A DNA stretch of 48,284 nt, from positions 1-48,284 of the forward strand of contig NZ_QNQU01000034.1 of NCBI RefSeq assembly GCF_003315595.1, given 5' to 3'. The translations under genes were made by a program, and so were the position numbers. Below the pieces are notes generated by a model. The model had not been told where the DNA came from. It saw nothing but the letters and a program-made list of their open reading frames with translations, and did no database searches. This document shows, piece after piece, positions 1 through 7,022 of this stretch (the first letter of the stretch is position 1; every line of letters begins with the position of its first letter). Source of the stretch: Pedobacter miscanthi (GTDB lineage Bacteria; Bacteroidota; Bacteroidia; Sphingobacteriales; Sphingobacteriaceae).

Positions 1-131
1 ATAAAATATTTTATTTGGAAATTAACACAGAATCTATCGGATCAGGGTGACGACCACGCTTACTTTATTGCAAACTACCGACGCTTTACTGTAAACTATC
101 GGATAATTTAGCATCCATAAAATTTACAGAT

Positions 132-539
132 ATGGAAAAACAAACTTTAGAAATTACCAATCCTGATGGGATATATGATCCGCGTCCGCACGGATATTCA
201 CATGTGGCTTCTGTTCCGGCCAATAGCCAATTGGTATATGTTGCAGGCCAGGGCGGTAGCAGAACGGATGGGATTTTAAGTGATGATTTTAGGACACAGG
301 TAAACATTGTTTTCGAAAATATTGCCTTAGCTTTAAAAAGCAAAAATTTAACCATGGCCAATATTGCAAAACTGACCACGTTGGTGGTTGATTACGATGA
401 AGATAAACACCATGTGCTGATTGAAGAATCGAACAAAATATGGCCTGACCAGAAATTCCCGGTTAATACACTTATTCCGGTACAAAGGCTGGCCCTAAAC
501 GGTATGCTGATCGAAATTGATGCCGTGGCTGTTGGTTAA
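132..539 (+). CDS. RidA/YjgF/UK114-family protein
   Basis: This 135-residue protein has the length and layout of the RidA superfamily, whose members hydrolyse reactive enamine/imine intermediates from amino-acid metabolism or carry out related deaminations. What can be seen is a VYVAGQGG strand near residues 36-43, the central segment ending FENIALALKSKNLTMANIAKLTTLVVD, and the C-terminal PVNTLIPVQRLALNGMLIEIDAVAV, where the family usually has its R-x-x-V/L-P-x-x-x-L-x-E-I/V signature. The usual catalytic Arg appears to be replaced within the PVQRLAL segment, so it may be a RidA paralogue (Rid1-7 type) rather than the canonical deaminase. It has no signal peptide and is presumably cytoplasmic. 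The ATG at 132 follows AT-rich DNA without a Shine-Dalgarno sequence. It stands alone, followed by a repeat element. Confidence 0.85.
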   Translation: MEKQTLEITNPDGIYDPRPHGYSHVASVPANSQLVYVAGQGGSRTDGILSDDFRTQVNIVFENIALALKSKNLTMANIAKLTTLVVDYDEDKHHVLIEESNKIWPDQKFPVNTLIPVQRLALNGMLIEIDAVAVG

Positions 540-601
540 TTTGTAAAATTGGTTACAATTATTGCCAAACCGATATTTTTTTGGAAATGAGGGGTTCTTT
601 T

Positions 602-799
602 TTCTTGGCGGTTTTCAGTCCCGCTTTCCGTTTGTAGTGCCGGCGTGAAGCCGGCAGCTACCACTTCAATCGGGTTTAGAAACGTTGGTTCGATACCTTT
701 GGCGCTAAGCTAGGAGCAGACCTTTCATCCTAAACCTGACAGTAGCGGGCATGGAGTGAAACGGAATAAAGCGGATGGCAGTACTGCATCTGCCAAGAA
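602..799. repeat. Nested inverted-repeat element, about 200 bp
   Basis: Three nested arm pairs bracket this gene-free stretch: TTCTTGGC (602-609) with GCCAAGAA (792-799), CCGCTTT (621-627) with AAAGCGG (768-774), and CCGTTT (628-633) with AAACGG (759-764). An inner hairpin, TGCCGGC (638-644) with GCCGGCA (650-656), lies in the left half. The base composition is clearly more GC-rich than the flanks. The organisation fits a palindromic dispersed repeat or a structured RNA. No ORF of note lies in 540-862. Confidence 0.6.
616..676 (-). ncRNA. Candidate Flavo-1-like structured RNA
   Basis: Read on the minus strand, the segment begins with CCCGATTGAAGTGG, continues into a stable GCCGGC hairpin with a 5-nt loop, and ends AAACGGAAAGCGGGAC, so that CCCG and CGGG close the structure. 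From memory this arrangement (CCCGAT...hairpin...ACGGA-AGCGGGAC) resembles the Flavo-1 RNA motif of Bacteroidota. The assignment is by resemblance only. It could equally be one half of the surrounding dispersed repeat. Confidence 0.35.
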
Positions 800-862
800 C
801 CATTGTACATTTATTTCCAATAAAATATTATTAATCTGGCATTGTTAAAGCATGATATACAG

Positions 863-1471
863 ATGGAAAAAGGAGAAAGAAAAAACGTTTACAAAGTTTA
901 CAATAAAATAGGCCGCTGGTTTGCCGAAAACCGTTATGCTGATGCTGTTGAGCAGGCTTACCTGAATGATATACTCAAAAATCTTCCACCTGATGCAAAA
1001 GTTTTGGATGTTGGCTGCGGTGATGGCAAACCTATACTGGAATACTTCATTAAACACAATATAGATGTTTTGGGGGTGGACGCCAGTGAACAGATGATCG
1101 GATTGGCAAAAAATAATTTCCCTGTTACCCGGTTTTTATTAAAAGATATGCGCAAACTGAATCTGAATGAAAAATATGATGTTATTATTGCATGGCACAG
1201 CTTTTTTCATCTCCCTGCCGATGATCAGCCCGATATGTTCCGTATTTTTAAACAGCACCTAAAACCTAATGGTATTCTGCTTTTTACTTCAGGTACCGAA
1301 AGGGGAGAAGTGTGGGGGATAAATGATGGCGAAAATCTTTTTCATGCTTCACTAAATACCACCGAATATCAGAATTTGCTCCAGTCAAACCAATTTGAGG
1401 TGCTTAAACACAAAGTAAACGACCCTGATTGTGGTGGTGCAAATGTTTGGATGGCACAATACAAACCCTGA
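863..1471 (+). CDS. Class I SAM-dependent methyltransferase
   Basis: The protein of about 202 residues has a Rossmann-type methyltransferase fold: motif I VLDVGCGDGKP near residue 48, an acidic residue after the second strand in VLGVDASEQM, and YDVIIAWHSFFHL as the motif IV region. The last part, LKPNGILLFTSGT, is the usual post-motif strand. These motifs show S-adenosylmethionine binding, but the methyl acceptor cannot be told. The reading frame also extends upstream to a TTG at 842. The ATG at 863, giving MEKGERKN, is chosen because it starts just before conserved-looking sequence and avoids a rare start codon. It has no signal peptide and is presumably cytoplasmic. A promoter-like motif for the next gene overlaps its end. 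Confidence 0.85.
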   Translation: MEKGERKNVYKVYNKIGRWFAENRYADAVEQAYLNDILKNLPPDAKVLDVGCGDGKPILEYFIKHNIDVLGVDASEQMIGLAKNNFPVTRFLLKDMRKLNLNEKYDVIIAWHSFFHLPADDQPDMFRIFKQHLKPNGILLFTSGTERGEVWGINDGENLFHASLNTTEYQNLLQSNQFEVLKHKVNDPDCGGANVWMAQYKP

Positions 1472-1490
1472 TAATTTTGCCTTAACTTTG
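1472..1490 (+). promoter_or_regulatory. Tandem Bacteroidota -7 boxes before the VF530-type gene
   Basis: Two matches to TAnnTTTG lie here: TAATTTTG (1472-1479) and TAACTTTG (1483-1490). The first has a TTTG at 1446-1449, 22 nt upstream, as a possible -33 element. The second ends 4 nt before the ATG at 1495, so transcription from it would give an mRNA with almost no leader. Confidence 0.45.
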
Positions 1491-1494
1491 CCCT

Positions 1495-1716
1495 ATGGCC
1501 GAACAGCAAAAAAATAATCCCTTACACGGTATCACTTTAGAAAAAATTGTAACCGATCTCCAAACACATTATGGTTGGGAAAAACTGGGATCACTCATCA
1601 GGATCGATTGTTTTAATAATAATCAATCTATAAAATCGAGTTTAAAATTTTTAAGAAGAACGCCCTGGGCCAGAAAAAAAGTAGAAGATTTATACGTGGA
1701 CACGTTTGGGAAATGA
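1495..1716 (+). CDS. VF530 family (DUF2132) small DNA-binding-like protein
   Basis: The 73-residue protein matches the VF530/DUF2132 family along its length. The recognisable pieces are NPLHGITLEKIVTDLQTHYGW, then RI-CFNNNQSIKSSLKFLRRTPWARKKVE-LY at the C-terminus. Family members are small helical proteins that carry a fold related to SAP/HeH DNA-binding domains. Their cellular role is not established. It is basic and has no signal or membrane segment. The start at 1495 follows a -7-like box by four bases. It is probably a single-gene unit, since a dense GAATGA repeat begins at its stop codon. Confidence 0.8.
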   Translation: MAEQQKNNPLHGITLEKIVTDLQTHYGWEKLGSLIRIDCFNNNQSIKSSLKFLRRTPWARKKVEDLYVDTFGK

Positions 1717-1868
1717 ATGAATTTTGAATGATAGAATTTAGAATGATGGAATTTTGAATGAATGAATGTTTCTGGAGTTAAATTAATCATTCATTCTCTC
1801 ATTCAGTCAATCTTTCCGTCCCTCTCTCATTCAATTATTCACTCAATCATTTATTCATTCATTTCTCC
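1713..1868. repeat. GAATGA word repeat, imperfect hairpin
   Basis: The left part repeats GAATGA/GAATTTTGAATG words on the plus strand (1713-1767). The right part (from about 1788) repeats the complement, CATTCATTCTCTCATTC and similar. The two halves can fold into a long imperfect stem. The reading frame of the following lipoprotein runs back through the repeat and would encode a low-complexity Ser/Ile/His segment, which is not credible protein. Confidence 0.75.
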
Positions 1869-1923
1869 CACCCTTGCAACCTTTCTTTTAAAATCTTCGT
1901 CATCCAGATCTAAACCTTATCAA

Positions 1924-2313
1924 ATGAAAAATATTTTATACAGCCTTACTTTGGCAATCGTTTTATCGGGCTGCATCGCTAATGCTACCTATCAGGTTTT
2001 AAAAGGCAAACTGGATGTGCCGAAAAAACAATCTTACCAGATAACCTATCGTGCAGCTTTTGGCGATGGTTTAAGTGCCAATATCATTTATACAGATGAA
2101 AATGGTGGAGATGTGGAACTCAAAAAAATAAATGGCATCTGGGAAAAACAGGTGGTATTAAAATCGGGCACCCGTGTACAGTTTCAGGCCTTGGCCAAAG
2201 CAGGAGCGAAATCCCGCGCCGAATACAAAATACTTGTTGATGGTAAAGAAGTTTCCGGTTATATTTTAAGTGGAAAACGGCTCAATTATGTATACAAATT
2301 TGAATTGCCATAG
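1924..2313 (+). CDS. Small lipoprotein of unknown function
   Basis: The 129-residue product starts with a lipoprotein signal, MKNILYSLTLAIVLSGC, with the lipobox cysteine at residue 17, so it should be anchored in a membrane facing the periplasm or outside. The mature part is rich in beta-strand-like segments (YQITYRAAFGDGLSANIIYTDENGG, WEKQVVLKSGTRVQFQALAKAGA, RAEYKILVDGKEVSGYILSGKRLNYVYKFELP), which resembles small immunoglobulin-like or MmpS-like secreted domains. No family is assigned with certainty. The start was placed at 1924, not further upstream, because only this choice puts the signal peptide at the N-terminus. GAATGA-family repeats flank it on both sides. Confidence 0.75.
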   Translation: MKNILYSLTLAIVLSGCIANATYQVLKGKLDVPKKQSYQITYRAAFGDGLSANIIYTDENGGDVELKKINGIWEKQVVLKSGTRVQFQALAKAGAKSRAEYKILVDGKEVSGYILSGKRLNYVYKFELP

Positions 2314-2323
2314 CGTTAATCTC

Positions 2324-2445
2324 ATGATGAATGAATCCTAAAATTCCTCCACTCACTCATTCAATCCCTCACTCACTCATTCATTTATCCAATCATTCTC
2401 TCATTCAATCATTAAACCCTTCTCTCATTCAACAATAAATTATTC
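2324..2445. repeat. CATTCA/CACTCA word repeat downstream of the lipoprotein gene
   Basis: After a short GATGAATGAATC, the plus strand carries many tandem variants of CACTCATTCAATCC and CTCATTCAATCATT. These are the complement of the GAATGA words found at 1713-1767. The stretch 2314-2520 holds this repeat and no gene. Confidence 0.7.
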
Positions 2446-2520
2446 ATGCAATCTTCACATTGATTTTCGAGATTTAATTAATAAAATAACAAGGTTTATT
2501 CATCATTAATCAATGTAAAA

Positions 2521-2691
2521 ATGAAAGCAATTAAAGTTTTAGTAATCGCCCTCGTAGCCGCTTTTACCATTAATACCGTAAGCGCTCAAACCGCCACTCC
2601 TGCAAAAGCCGGAACAGAAAAATCACAGACCAAAAAAGGCCATAAAAAACACCATCATAAAAAACATTCAAAGAAAGTAGCTAAAGCTTAA
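2521..2691 (+). CDS. Secreted His/Lys-rich small protein
   Basis: This 56-residue ORF begins MKAIKVLVIALVAAFTINTVSAQ, a clear signal peptide with a likely cut after Ala-22 or Gln-23. The short mature part is Thr/Ala/Lys-rich and ends in a His/Lys cluster (KKGHKKHHHKKHSKK). Its composition recalls the acid-shock protein Asr of enterobacteria, but the resemblance is compositional only. The cluster could bind metal ions or acidic polymers. A terminator hairpin starts 7 nt after the stop, which supports a real single-gene transcript. Confidence 0.7.
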   Translation: MKAIKVLVIALVAAFTINTVSAQTATPAKAGTEKSQTKKGHKKHHHKKHSKKVAKA

Positions 2692-2697
2692 AAAAGG

Positions 2698-2730
2698 AAA
2701 GTCTTTCAGGTAAAACCGAAAGACTTTTTT
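2698..2730 (+). terminator. Rho-independent terminator of the His/Lys-rich peptide gene
   Basis: AAAGTCTTTC (2698-2707) pairs exactly with GAAAGACTTT (2718-2727), with a 10-nt loop, and a run of T follows to 2730. Confidence 0.85.
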
Positions 2731-2755
2731 GTTTTTATCTAACTTCAGAAGCCTT

Positions 2756-2803
2756 AACTTCCGAAGTCGGCCTTTGCCTGGGGCCTTTGAGACTTCGGAA
2801 GTT
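2756..2803. repeat. Inverted repeat with 13-bp perfect arms
   Basis: AACTTCCGAAGTC (2756-2768) is the exact complement of GACTTCGGAAGTT (2791-2803), separated by 22 nt. No T-run follows. Each arm is itself nearly palindromic (CTTCCGAAG), and further variants of the word occur at 2741-2750 and 2811-2820. It sits between a terminator and the next gene and looks like another word-built hairpin. Confidence 0.6.
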
Positions 2804-2964
2804 TGCATTAAGCTTCCAAAGTTTCTCCTTTTCTACCGCCTCGTTTAAACTTCGGATGAAAAAAAATACTTTTTTCTGTCACACTTTTTATTTTTTGGTG
2901 TCATATAGCTGAAACCTTCGTAAAAAGGTTAATCGAACAAATTAAAAAAAATGAAATTTTAGCT

Positions 2965-5781
2965 ATGAAAACCTATTTATGGATAATGTTGTGCCTGATA
3001 TCTACGAAAGTCTTCGCACAACAGACGGGTAATATAAATGGAAAAATTATTGACGGAAAAACAGATCAGCCCATTGAATATGTGGGGATTATCTTATCCA
3101 ATAAAACCGATTCTACCAAAAAAATAGGCGTGGTAACCAATAAAGCCGGAGAATTTTCTTTTAATGCCGTTGCCAATGGCGATTATAAAATCAGGATTTC
3201 GGCAATGGGCTATAACCCGATAACTAAAAATATCACCGTTAACGGAAAAGCTCTTAATCTTGGGACTTTAAAGTTGGAAGAAGATGCCATTGCTTTAAAA
3301 GATGTTGCAGTAAGTGGTCGTTATGCTACGGCGACAGTAAAAAAAGATACCATAGAATTTAATGCCGATGCCTATAAAACCAGACCAAATGCTGCGGTAG
3401 AAGACCTTTTGAAAAAACTACCGGGGGTAACGGTTGATAAGGACGGAAGTATTTTAGTGCAGGGACAAAAAGTTACGCGTTTAACAGTTGATGGTAAAGA
3501 CTTTTTTGGTACCGACCCTAAAACCGCAACCAAAAACCTGCCTGCCGATGCCATTGCAAAAGTACAATTGATTGACAGCAAAACGCAGGAAGCCAAAGCA
3601 ACCGGAATTGACGATGGTCAGCGCGAAAAAGTGTTAAACCTCACCATTAAAGAAGATAAGAAAAAAGGCTGGTTTGGCAATGCCAACCTTGCCGGTGGCA
3701 CAACAGATAAATACGGAAGTTATTTAAGTGCAAATCATTTTAACAATAACCTGCAGTTTGCCGTTTTGGGCATGAGCAACAATACCAATGATGCCAGTTT
3801 CGGTTACGATGACCTGAGCAGTTTCAGCGGGGGCAACATCGGTAATATCTTTGCACCACCCGCCGGAGGAAGTTTCTCGATTAATAGCAATAACGGTAAA
3901 ACCACCATTGGCGGTAGTGGTGTTTTTGATAACAATGCCATAGGCTTATACACTACGCACAGTGGCGGGGTAAATTATAGTAACTCCTGGGGCAAAAACA
4001 ATAAACTGGCCATCAGCGGCAGTTATTTTACTTATTTTTCTTCCGGTTTGGGCAATAAATTATCCAATATCCAGGATTTAAGTTCCGGTGATATTCTGCG
4101 TACCCTGGATAATACTAACCGCAACAGTGATAACCAGGCACACCGTTTTAATTTTAAAGCCGAATATCATCCCGATTCGTTAACGGATATGGTATTGCGC
4201 CCGAATGTAATTTTGAACAGTACCACCAATATCAATAACCGTACTTTTAATGCTAATTTTGATGCTACGGGTAAGGCAAATGATGGAAGCCAGTATTATA
4301 ACCAGCATAATTTTACCCCTTCGCTATTTGGAGAGTTTAGCATACTGAGAAGACTGGCCAATAAAAAAGGTTCGTTTTCGCTACGTTTAAATGGCACGCA
4401 GAACACTTTTAATTCTGACTGGTTGAATAAATCACTGCTTAACCAGTATGTTAATGGCGGCACTACCGTTACCAATATCAACCAGCAGGCCAATCAGGAA
4501 AATGCTTCAAAAACCTATACCATCAACGGAAATTATGCGAGGCAGTTAAATCAAAAATGGAGTGCCAACCTAGCCTACGGTTATACACGGAGCATTGTTG
4601 ATGCCCAGCAGGTCACTTTTGACTATAACCCAACAACCGATCGTTACGAAACCATTGTGCCATCACTAACCAATACTTTCGATAACCACAACAGCCTGCA
4701 AACCGCCGGTTTGGGTTTTATTTATACCGGAAAAGACTGGACATACAATTTCGGACTCAATGCGCAGGAAAGTTTATTAAATGCCAATGTATTTAATAAT
4801 GTTGGTGCTAATATTGGAAACATCGAAAAATCGTATTATAATTTATTGCCGCGTTTAACGGTTAATTTTAAGAATAAAGCCAACCAAACTATAGCCATTA
4901 ATTACCGGGCGAGTGTTAATTTGCCTTCAGTTACCGATCTCCAACCCGTACAGAACAATACCAACCCGCTATACCAACGAATTGGTAACCCTGATCTTGA
5001 AGCGAGAAAGAATCACCGTCTTTCGGTAAACTTCAATACTTTCAGTCCGGATAATAATCACTATTGGAATGGATATTTCCTTTATAACTTATCGTTTGAT
5101 GATACGGGGAATGATATTACCTACAACAACGGTATCCAAACGGTAAAACCCATTAACGTAAATGGCAACTATTATGTGCGTGCCGGAACCTATTTTGGAA
5201 TGCCATCAAAGCTTAAAGGTTTGCGGATGAATTATGGTGCGAATTTCTTTACAGAACGCAGAACAAACTTTATCAGCGGCGATAAAAACATTACCATCAG
5301 GTTCGAAATAGGGCCGAATATTAACTGGAGTTACGATATCGACGATAAATTTAATGCGGGTATTTATGCTTACGTAGGTTATACCAGGGTAAACAACACG
5401 GCAGAATCGGCCATTAACAATAAATATTTCAGTTTGGAAAACACCCTGAACCTCAGTTACGAATTTATAAAAGATTTAAGGGTGGAGGCCGATCTTAACC
5501 ACATTGGTTCTGCCGGCCGTGCCGACGGGTTTAACAATAATTACTTTTTGCTTAATGCCGGTATCAACAAATACCTGATGAAAAGAAGGGTAACCCTGAG
5601 CTTAAAAGGTTTTGACATCCTGAACCAGAATACCAGCATCGATAGGATTGTAAACAGCAGCCGGATTGAAGATGTGCGTTACAACAACATTACCCGTTAC
5701 TTTTACCTTTCATTGAATTATAAATTAACCAAAGTAGGGGCAAATAACGAAAGAAGTAATCCGCGTAGTACGGTTAATTAA
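2965..5781 (+). CDS. TonB-receptor-like outer-membrane beta-barrel protein
   Basis: The 938-residue protein starts with a signal peptide (MKTYLWIMLCLISTKVFAQ). A carboxypeptidase-regulatory-like beta-sandwich follows at about residues 22-107 (GNINGKIIDGKTDQPIEYVGI...GEFSFNAVANGDYKIRISAMGY). A plug-like region comes next at about 138-205, with LLKKLPGVTVDKDGSILVQGQ and VTRLTVDGKDFFG. The rest is a long Asn/Tyr-rich segment typical of the outer-membrane beta-barrel family found in Bacteroidota (OMP_b-brl_3 type). It resembles TonB-dependent receptors but lacks the SusC-type signature and has no SusD partner, so the substrate is unknown. It has its own terminator 26 nt downstream and appears monocistronic. 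Confidence 0.88.
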   Translation: MKTYLWIMLCLISTKVFAQQTGNINGKIIDGKTDQPIEYVGIILSNKTDSTKKIGVVTNKAGEFSFNAVANGDYKIRISAMGYNPITKNITVNGKALNLGTLKLEEDAIALKDVAVSGRYATATVKKDTIEFNADAYKTRPNAAVEDLLKKLPGVTVDKDGSILVQGQKVTRLTVDGKDFFGTDPKTATKNLPADAIAKVQLIDSKTQEAKATGIDDGQREKVLNLTIKEDKKKGWFGNANLAGGTTDKYGSYLSANHFNNNLQFAVLGMSNNTNDASFGYDDLSSFSGGNIGNIFAPPAGGSFSINSNNGKTTIGGSGVFDNNAIGLYTTHSGGVNYSNSWGKNNKLAISGSYFTYFSSGLGNKLSNIQDLSSGDILRTLDNTNRNSDNQAHRFNFKAEYHPDSLTDMVLRPNVILNSTTNINNRTFNANFDATGKANDGSQYYNQHNFTPSLFGEFSILRRLANKKGSFSLRLNGTQNTFNSDWLNKSLLNQYVNGGTTVTNINQQANQENASKTYTINGNYARQLNQKWSANLAYGYTRSIVDAQQVTFDYNPTTDRYETIVPSLTNTFDNHNSLQTAGLGFIYTGKDWTYNFGLNAQESLLNANVFNNVGANIGNIEKSYYNLLPRLTVNFKNKANQTIAINYRASVNLPSVTDLQPVQNNTNPLYQRIGNPDLEARKNHRLSVNFNTFSPDNNHYWNGYFLYNLSFDDTGNDITYNNGIQTVKPINVNGNYYVRAGTYFGMPSKLKGLRMNYGANFFTERRTNFISGDKNITIRFEIGPNINWSYDIDDKFNAGIYAYVGYTRVNNTAESAINNKYFSLENTLNLSYEFIKDLRVEADLNHIGSAGRADGFNNNYFLLNAGINKYLMKRRVTLSLKGFDILNQNTSIDRIVNSSRIEDVRYNNITRYFYLSLNYKLTKVGANNERSNPRSTVN

Positions 5782-5806
5782 CGGTGTATTACAAGTTGCA
5801 AGTTTG

Positions 5807-5851
5807 AAAATCCCTTAACATTTCTATCAAAAGATAATGTTAAGGGATTTT
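5807..5851 (+). terminator. Terminator hairpin after the outer-membrane protein gene
   Basis: AAAATCCCTTAACATT (5807-5822) and AATGTTAAGGGATTTT (5836-5851) form a perfect 16-bp stem with a 13-nt loop. AT-rich, T-containing sequence follows. Confidence 0.85.
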
Positions 5852-5939
5852 ATATTTTTAAATATATTAAACGCTAAATGTAAATTTAGCCGCGTATATT
5901 TAATTTTTTATTAGGCTAAATAATCCCGGTTAACGCATA

Positions 5940-6524
5940 ATGTCTCTCCAAACCGAATCTAAAAAAGGCTTAAATGGCCTCAGTCAAAACGGAATCGTAA
6001 TCTGGCTTTTTGGTCTGTCGGGTTCTGGAAAAACAACCATTTCTACCTTGTTAAAAGAAAAGTTGGAAGATGAAGGTTATTTTACAGTGACATTAGACGG
6101 TGATGTGCTACGTACAGGTATTAATAAAGACTTGGGTTTTAGCGAACAGGACAGGGCAGAAAACATCAGGCGGGCCGCAGAAATTGCCAAAGTGATGTTG
6201 AAAAATAATATCATTACCATTTGTTCTTTTATTACACCTTTGGAAGAACACCGGGCATTGGCTGCCGAAATTATCGGAGAACAATATTTTGAAGTTTTTT
6301 TAGACTGCCCTTTAGCCATCTGCCAGGAAAGGGATGTAAAAGGTTTATACAAAAACGCAGGATTAAACCTGATTAAAAATTTTACCGGCATTAGTGCCAG
6401 GTTCGAGCCTGCAATACTTGCAGATCTCACTATCAAAACCCACATCGAAAGTCCAGATGAAAGTAGGGACAGGGTATTTTCTCAGATCATTTCGAAAATA
6501 AATCAACATTCCCTAGATATTTAG
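5940..6524 (+). CDS. cysC: Adenylyl-sulfate (APS) kinase
   Basis: APS kinase phosphorylates adenosine 5'-phosphosulfate to PAPS, the donor for sulfate reduction and sulfotransfer. The 194-residue protein has the expected length of a free-standing CysC. It carries the P-loop GLSGSGKT at 25-32, the DGDVLR segment at 53-58, the DLGFSEQDRAENIRR segment at 64-78 and RDVKGLYKNAG at 131-141. The lid region after FTGI is divergent (SARFEPAILADLTIKT where the family usually has a Pro-Tyr-Glu segment), so substrate preference is less certain. No other sulfate-assimilation gene is next to it. It is cytoplasmic. The ATG at 5940 is the first in frame and is preceded by an AT-rich leader. Confidence 0.9.
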   Translation: MSLQTESKKGLNGLSQNGIVIWLFGLSGSGKTTISTLLKEKLEDEGYFTVTLDGDVLRTGINKDLGFSEQDRAENIRRAAEIAKVMLKNNIITICSFITPLEEHRALAAEIIGEQYFEVFLDCPLAICQERDVKGLYKNAGLNLIKNFTGISARFEPAILADLTIKTHIESPDESRDRVFSQIISKINQHSLDI

Positions 6525-6615
6525 GGCTAATGCCCAACATTAGTTTATTTTCTTTCACACTATTCCTTAAGTTGATTTTGAGGTATTTATTCTTTTTAGG
6601 TAAAAAATCTTAACG

Positions 6616-6625
6616 CAAACGTTTG
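6616..6625. promoter_or_regulatory. LacI/PurR-type operator, distal site upstream of susC
   Basis: CAAACGTTTG is a perfect palindrome in the context GCAAACGTTTGT. The central CpG with AAA/TTT flanks is the form recognised by LacI/PurR-family repressors. It lies about 230 nt upstream of the inferred susC transcription start. No LacI-family gene is in the window. Confidence 0.6.
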
Positions 6626-6788
6626 TTAGTTTTTTTATCAAGTGGTATTCATCTGTTTTCTTATACGGATTTCTTGGATTATTGGTTCGAAAAAACAGTT
6701 TCAATCATATTAAAAGGATGTTCCTGAGCCAAGTTTCTAATGCGACCCGGCTGGGGGTATAAAATCGGCCAATTTCTCAATTTATAAT

Positions 6789-6798
6789 CAAACGTTTG
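6789..6798. promoter_or_regulatory. LacI/PurR-type operator, proximal site upstream of susC
   Basis: A second exact CAAACGTTTG, with flanks TCAAACGTTTGC, is the reverse orientation of the 12-mer at 6615-6626 apart from one base. It lies just upstream of the predicted -33 element, so the bound protein could activate, or block together with the distal site by looping. Confidence 0.65.
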
Positions 6799-6814
6799 CG
6801 TGGTGTTTGAAGTT

Positions 6815-6847
6815 TTTGTGCGTTTTAAATCGCCTAAATTAGGTTTG
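6815..6847 (+). promoter_or_regulatory. Promoter of the SusCD operon
   Basis: TTTG (6815-6818) as -33 and TAGGTTTG (6840-6847) as -7 are separated by 21 nt, close to the Bacteroidota housekeeping consensus. The implied leader to the ATG at 7023 is about 170 nt. The remainder of the 498-nt gene-free stretch 6525-7022 is AT-rich and shows nothing else recognisable apart from the two operators. Confidence 0.55.
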
Positions 6848-7022
6848 GAAAGAGAAAATACGAAGGGTAACCAGCTTCAATACATACTTCTTTTTTCAAT
6901 GAGCGAGCAACAAACATCCTAAAATTCTTATGTATAAAAAAGATAATTAGCCTATGATTTAAAAAGAAGAAATCTGAATTATCTCGCCACAACCTATCAA
7001 CTAACTTAAAAACAACAATAAC

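Noticed and set aside
678..700. GGTTCGATACC, resembling a tRNA T-loop
   Set aside because: The flanking bases do not form a T-stem, and no acceptor, D or anticodon arm can be found around it. It belongs to the inverted-repeat element.
1762..1923. N-terminal extension of the lipoprotein ORF through the CATTCA repeat
   Set aside because: It would encode a low-complexity Ser/Ile/His segment derived from the repeat and would place the lipoprotein signal in the middle of the protein.
1713..2445. CRISPR array
   Set aside because: The repeated words are only 6-12 nt long, degenerate and unspaced, and no cas gene is present.
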